The notes under the pieces are model-generated. The model did not search any database. It worked only from the letters and a program-made list of their open reading frames with translations, and was not told the DNA's origin. The translations under genes were made by a program, and so were the position numbers. Shown here in pieces: positions 61,687-64,000 of a DNA stretch of 64,000 nucleotides (within the stretch, counting starts at the first letter, position 1; each line of letters opens with the position of its first letter). Location: assembly GCA_900759445.1 (NCBI GenBank), contig CAAEVH010000024.1:1-64000 (forward strand), in the 5' to 3' direction. This DNA is from an uncultured Raoultella sp. (GTDB lineage Bacteria > Pseudomonadota > Gammaproteobacteria > Enterobacterales > Enterobacteriaceae).

Positions 61687-62508
61687 ATGAGCGATATACA
61701 CTCGCTGCTGGTGGCGGCAATATTGGGTGTGGTTGAAGGGTTAACGGAATTTTTACCTGTTTCCAGTACTGGCCATATGATTATTGTCGGCCATCTTCTG
61801 GGTTTTGAAGGCGAGACGGCAAATACTTTTGAGGTGGTCATTCAGTTAGGTTCTATTCTTGCTGTTGTCGTCATGTTCTGGCGTCGTCTGTTTGGTCTGA
61901 TCGGTATTCATTTCGGTAAACCACCGGAACATGAAGGCCAGGGAAGCGGCCGTTTATCGCTGATTCATATTTTACTCGGGATGGTTCCGGCGGTGGTGCT
62001 GGGCCTGTTGTTCCACGATACCATCAAATCGTTGTTCAACCCGGTCAACGTCATGTATGCGCTGATCGTGGGTGGCTTGCTGCTGATCGCGGCGGAAGTG
62101 CTGAAGCCAAAACAGCCGCGTGCCGTCGGCATTGATGATATGACCTATCGTCAGGCATTTATCATCGGCTGCTTCCAGTGCCTGGCGCTGTGGCCCGGCT
62201 TCTCTCGCTCCGGTGCGACTATTTCCGGTGGGATGCTGATGGGCGTAAGCCGCTATGCGGCGTCAGAGTTCTCCTTCCTGCTGGCGGTGCCGATGATGAT
62301 GGGGGCGACCGTGCTGGATGTGTATAAAAGCATCGGTTTCCTCAACGCCAGCGATATTCCGATGTTTGCCGTCGGCTTTATTATGGCGTTCATCGTGGCG
62401 CTGATCGCGATTAAAACCTTCCTGCAGCTGATTAAACGTATCTCGTTTATCCCGTTTGCCATCTACCGTTTTGTCGTCGCGGCAGTGGTTTACGTTATCT
62501 TCTTCTGA
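61687..62508 (+). CDS. uppP: Undecaprenyl-diphosphatase UppP (BacA)
   Basis: This 273-residue membrane enzyme recycles the cell-wall lipid carrier and confers bacitracin resistance when overexpressed. The two reentrant signature motifs are [20 protein letters not shown] near residue 15 and [20 protein letters not shown] near residue 165. Eight membrane helices in the family fit the sequence. Length equals E. coli UppP. Confidence 0.97.
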   Translation: MSDIHSLLVAAILGVVEGLTEFLPVSSTGHMIIVGHLLGFEGETANTFEVVIQLGSILAVVVMFWRRLFGLIGIHFGKPPEHEGQGSGRLSLIHILLGMVPAVVLGLLFHDTIKSLFNPVNVMYALIVGGLLLIAAEVLKPKQPRAVGIDDMTYRQAFIIGCFQCLALWPGFSRSGATISGGMLMGVSRYAASEFSFLLAVPMMMGATVLDVYKSIGFLNASDIPMFAVGFIMAFIVALIAIKTFLQLIKRISFIPFAIYRFVVAAVVYVIFF

Positions 62509-62535
62509 GTTTGAAGCGCCGGTAAAACCGGGCCC

Positions 62536-63777
62536 TCAGTCGCAAGGCTGAGGGCAGCGCTCTTCCTTCCACTTCGCGACGGCCAGAATGCGGCGCCGCG
62601 TCAGCTCCTCACGAATCTCCGGCCCTTTAAAGCCCTGAGCAACCACCTCTTTTGTAGAGACCGATTGGGCTATCTCCCAGGCTTCAAGCAGCAGGCGTCC
62701 CTGCGGATAATCGCGGGCTTCGAATCCGGTACGTCCGCGCACATCCGCTTCACTGGTTAAGGCGATTTGCATGACCCGGTGCGGTTTACGCCAGGCGTCG
62801 ATATTATCAAACAGTTTGACCAGCGTTTTGGGCTGCAGTATCGGCAGGGTATGAATCAGGTCGTGGAATTCGGCGACCAGCTTCGCCAGATCGCGAATGT
62901 CGTTCGGTACGCGCAGACGGGCGCAAAGCTGCTCGACCAGCCTGACGCCTGCCGGGCCGTGGCCGTGGTGGCGCGGCCAGAGCGCTTTTGGCGTCAGCCC
63001 TTTGCCGAGATCGTGGCATAGCGTTGCAAAGCGAACGTCAATTTCCGGCGACAGCATTGCCGCCATCGTCAGGGTCATCAGCGTATGTACACCGGTGTCG
63101 ATTTCCGGGTGCCATTTAGCCGGTGCCGGAACGCCGTACAGCGCGTCAATTTCCGGGAACAGCACGCCGAGCGCGTGGCAGTCGCGCAAGGTCTGGAAAA
63201 AGACCTGGGGATTACGGGTGCCAAGGGCGTTTTCCGTCTCCTTCCAGACGCGTTCCGGCGTCAGATGCGCCAGTTCGCCGGCGTCGGCCATAGCACGCAT
63301 CAGCGCCATGGTTTCGTCGGCAATACGAAAGCCCAGGTGGGCATAGCGGGCGGCGAAGCGCGCCACGCGCAGAACGCGCAGCGGGTCTTCGCTGAAGGCG
63401 GGTGAGACGTGGCGCAGCAGGCGCAGACGCAAATCGGCCTGGCCGCCGTAGGGATCGATAATCAGGCCATCGGTATCTTGAGCCAGCGCATTGACCGTCA
63501 GATCGCGGCGCAGCAGATCCTGTTCCAGCGTGACGTCCGGGGCGGCATAGCAGGTAAAACCGGTGTAGCCGGAACCCGATTTACGCTCAGTACGTGCCAG
63601 AGCATACTCTTCCCGGCTTTTCGGGTGCAGAAATACGGGGAAATCGCGGCCTACCTGCTGGTAGCCCGCATCAAGCAACTGCTCAGGCGTGGCACCCACC
63701 ACGACCCAATCTCTGTCTTTGACCGGTAGCCCTAATAACGCATCCCGAACTGCACCACCGACCAGATAAATCTTCAC
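62536..63777 (-). CDS. cca: CCA-adding tRNA nucleotidyltransferase / phosphodiesterase Cca
   Basis: This 413-residue enzyme builds or repairs the CCA end of tRNAs. The class II nucleotidyltransferase part begins [20 protein letters not shown] and [11 protein letters not shown]; the C-terminal HD domain has [15 protein letters not shown] with a metal site. The GTG start at 63777 follows GGGAG by eight bases and matches E. coli, which also starts at GTG; a frame start at 63807 adds ten residues without support. Confidence 0.96.
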   Translation of the reverse strand: MKIYLVGGAVRDALLGLPVKDRDWVVVGATPEQLLDAGYQQVGRDFPVFLHPKSREEYALARTERKSGSGYTGFTCYAAPDVTLEQDLLRRDLTVNALAQDTDGLIIDPYGGQADLRLRLLRHVSPAFSEDPLRVLRVARFAARYAHLGFRIADETMALMRAMADAGELAHLTPERVWKETENALGTRNPQVFFQTLRDCHALGVLFPEIDALYGVPAPAKWHPEIDTGVHTLMTLTMAAMLSPEIDVRFATLCHDLGKGLTPKALWPRHHGHGPAGVRLVEQLCARLRVPNDIRDLAKLVAEFHDLIHTLPILQPKTLVKLFDNIDAWRKPHRVMQIALTSEADVRGRTGFEARDYPQGRLLLEAWEIAQSVSTKEVVAQGFKGPEIREELTRRRILAVAKWKEERCPQPCD

Positions 63778-63838
63778 GCCTGACTCTCCCGTATCCACTT
63801 TGCTCAAGATGATACGTAAGTCTGGCAGAGAAGACGAA

Positions 63839-64000
63839 TTAGTTCATCCACCGGTCTTTACGTTTACGGCTCGGGACCAGATGCGGCAGCACCAGACCGA
63901 GCAGCAGTCCGACGCCAAGCACGCCGCCGCCGTACATAAACCACTGCATGATAATGGTGCGCTGCTTATCATCCAGCTGCAGATTCGCGGCATTCACCTT
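63839..64000 (-). CDS. ygiM: C-terminal end of YgiM (SH3-domain membrane protein), partial
   Basis: The last 53 residues before the window edge read [19 protein letters not shown], then a membrane helix [20 protein letters not shown] and a basic tail [10 protein letters not shown]. This is the coiled-coil, anchor and tail of YgiM (TIGR04211), an inner membrane protein with a periplasmic SH3b domain. The N-terminal part lies outside the window. Confidence 0.93.
   Translation of the reverse strand, partial: KVNAANLQLDDKQRTIIMQWFMYGGGVLGVGLLLGLVLPHLVPSRKRKDRWMN

Overview
The window is a stretch of enterobacterial chromosome with high GC, dense genes and conserved housekeeping order. Gene order and protein similarity point to the Klebsiella group in the broad sense (Klebsiella, including K. 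aerogenes and the K. oxytoca complex, or Raoultella). The main pointers are the E. coli-like backbone (yhaK to exuT-uxaCA to alx-rlmG-fadH, then patA-yqjIH, mug-rpoD-dnaG-rpsU-tsaD, plsY-folB-uppP-cca) combined with a complete ureDABCEFG cluster and a Klebsiella/Citrobacter-type dha locus. Species cannot be fixed from the sequence alone.

Layout. 1-285 holds two near-identical tandem units with a 127 bp period. 286-7091: yhaL, yhaK, yhaJ, yhaH, the GSH/quinone gene yqjG, the DoxX protein yqjF, the membrane/ribosome-associated yqjCDEK cluster and yqjA-mzrA. 7428-13036: hexuronate regulon (exuR, exuT, uxaC, uxaA). 13186-21468: ygjV, sstT, alx behind a yybP-ykoY type Mn/pH riboswitch, ygjR, ygjP, rlmG, fadH. 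21660-30302: complete AI-2 (lsr) system, with lsrKR divergent from lsrACDBFG. 30622-32013: a small AT-rich accessory cassette encoding two unrecognised proteins and an orphan type VI secretion Hcp. 32147-35366: patA with a sigma54-type promoter, the metal-responsive pair yqjI/yqjH. 35478-44079: dihydroxyacetone/glycerol locus with both a PTS-type kinase (dhaKLM) and an ATP-type kinase, glycerol dehydrogenase and DhaR; genes for glycerol dehydratase and 1,3-propanediol oxidoreductase are not next to it. 44080-45325: yoaC and gene debris including a decayed Fic gene. 45326-51628: tRNA-Ile2 (CAU), mug and the macromolecular synthesis operon rpsU-dnaG-rpoD, then tsaD. 51671-60020: an NCS1 permease with a Cys/His-rich tail, the urease cluster and an MFS transporter. 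60234-64000: plsY, folB, uppP, cca and the 3' end of ygiM.

How genes work together. ExuT imports hexuronates, UxaC and UxaA degrade them under ExuR control. LsrACDB imports AI-2, LsrK phosphorylates it, phospho-AI-2 relieves LsrR repression, and LsrF/LsrG degrade the signal. DhaD oxidises glycerol to dihydroxyacetone, which either kinase phosphorylates; DhaR presumably acts on four copies of a 15 bp motif that I see in the dhaK-dhaD intergenic region. UreABC is the urease enzyme and UreDEFG load its nickel.

Most promising for new biology: the 237 aa / 61 aa / Hcp cassette (a candidate effector-immunity pair linked to an orphan Hcp), the tandem repeat units at the left edge, and the zinc-ribbon-like tail of the NCS1 permease. 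All functional claims rest on recognition of family motifs by eye; no database search was run.
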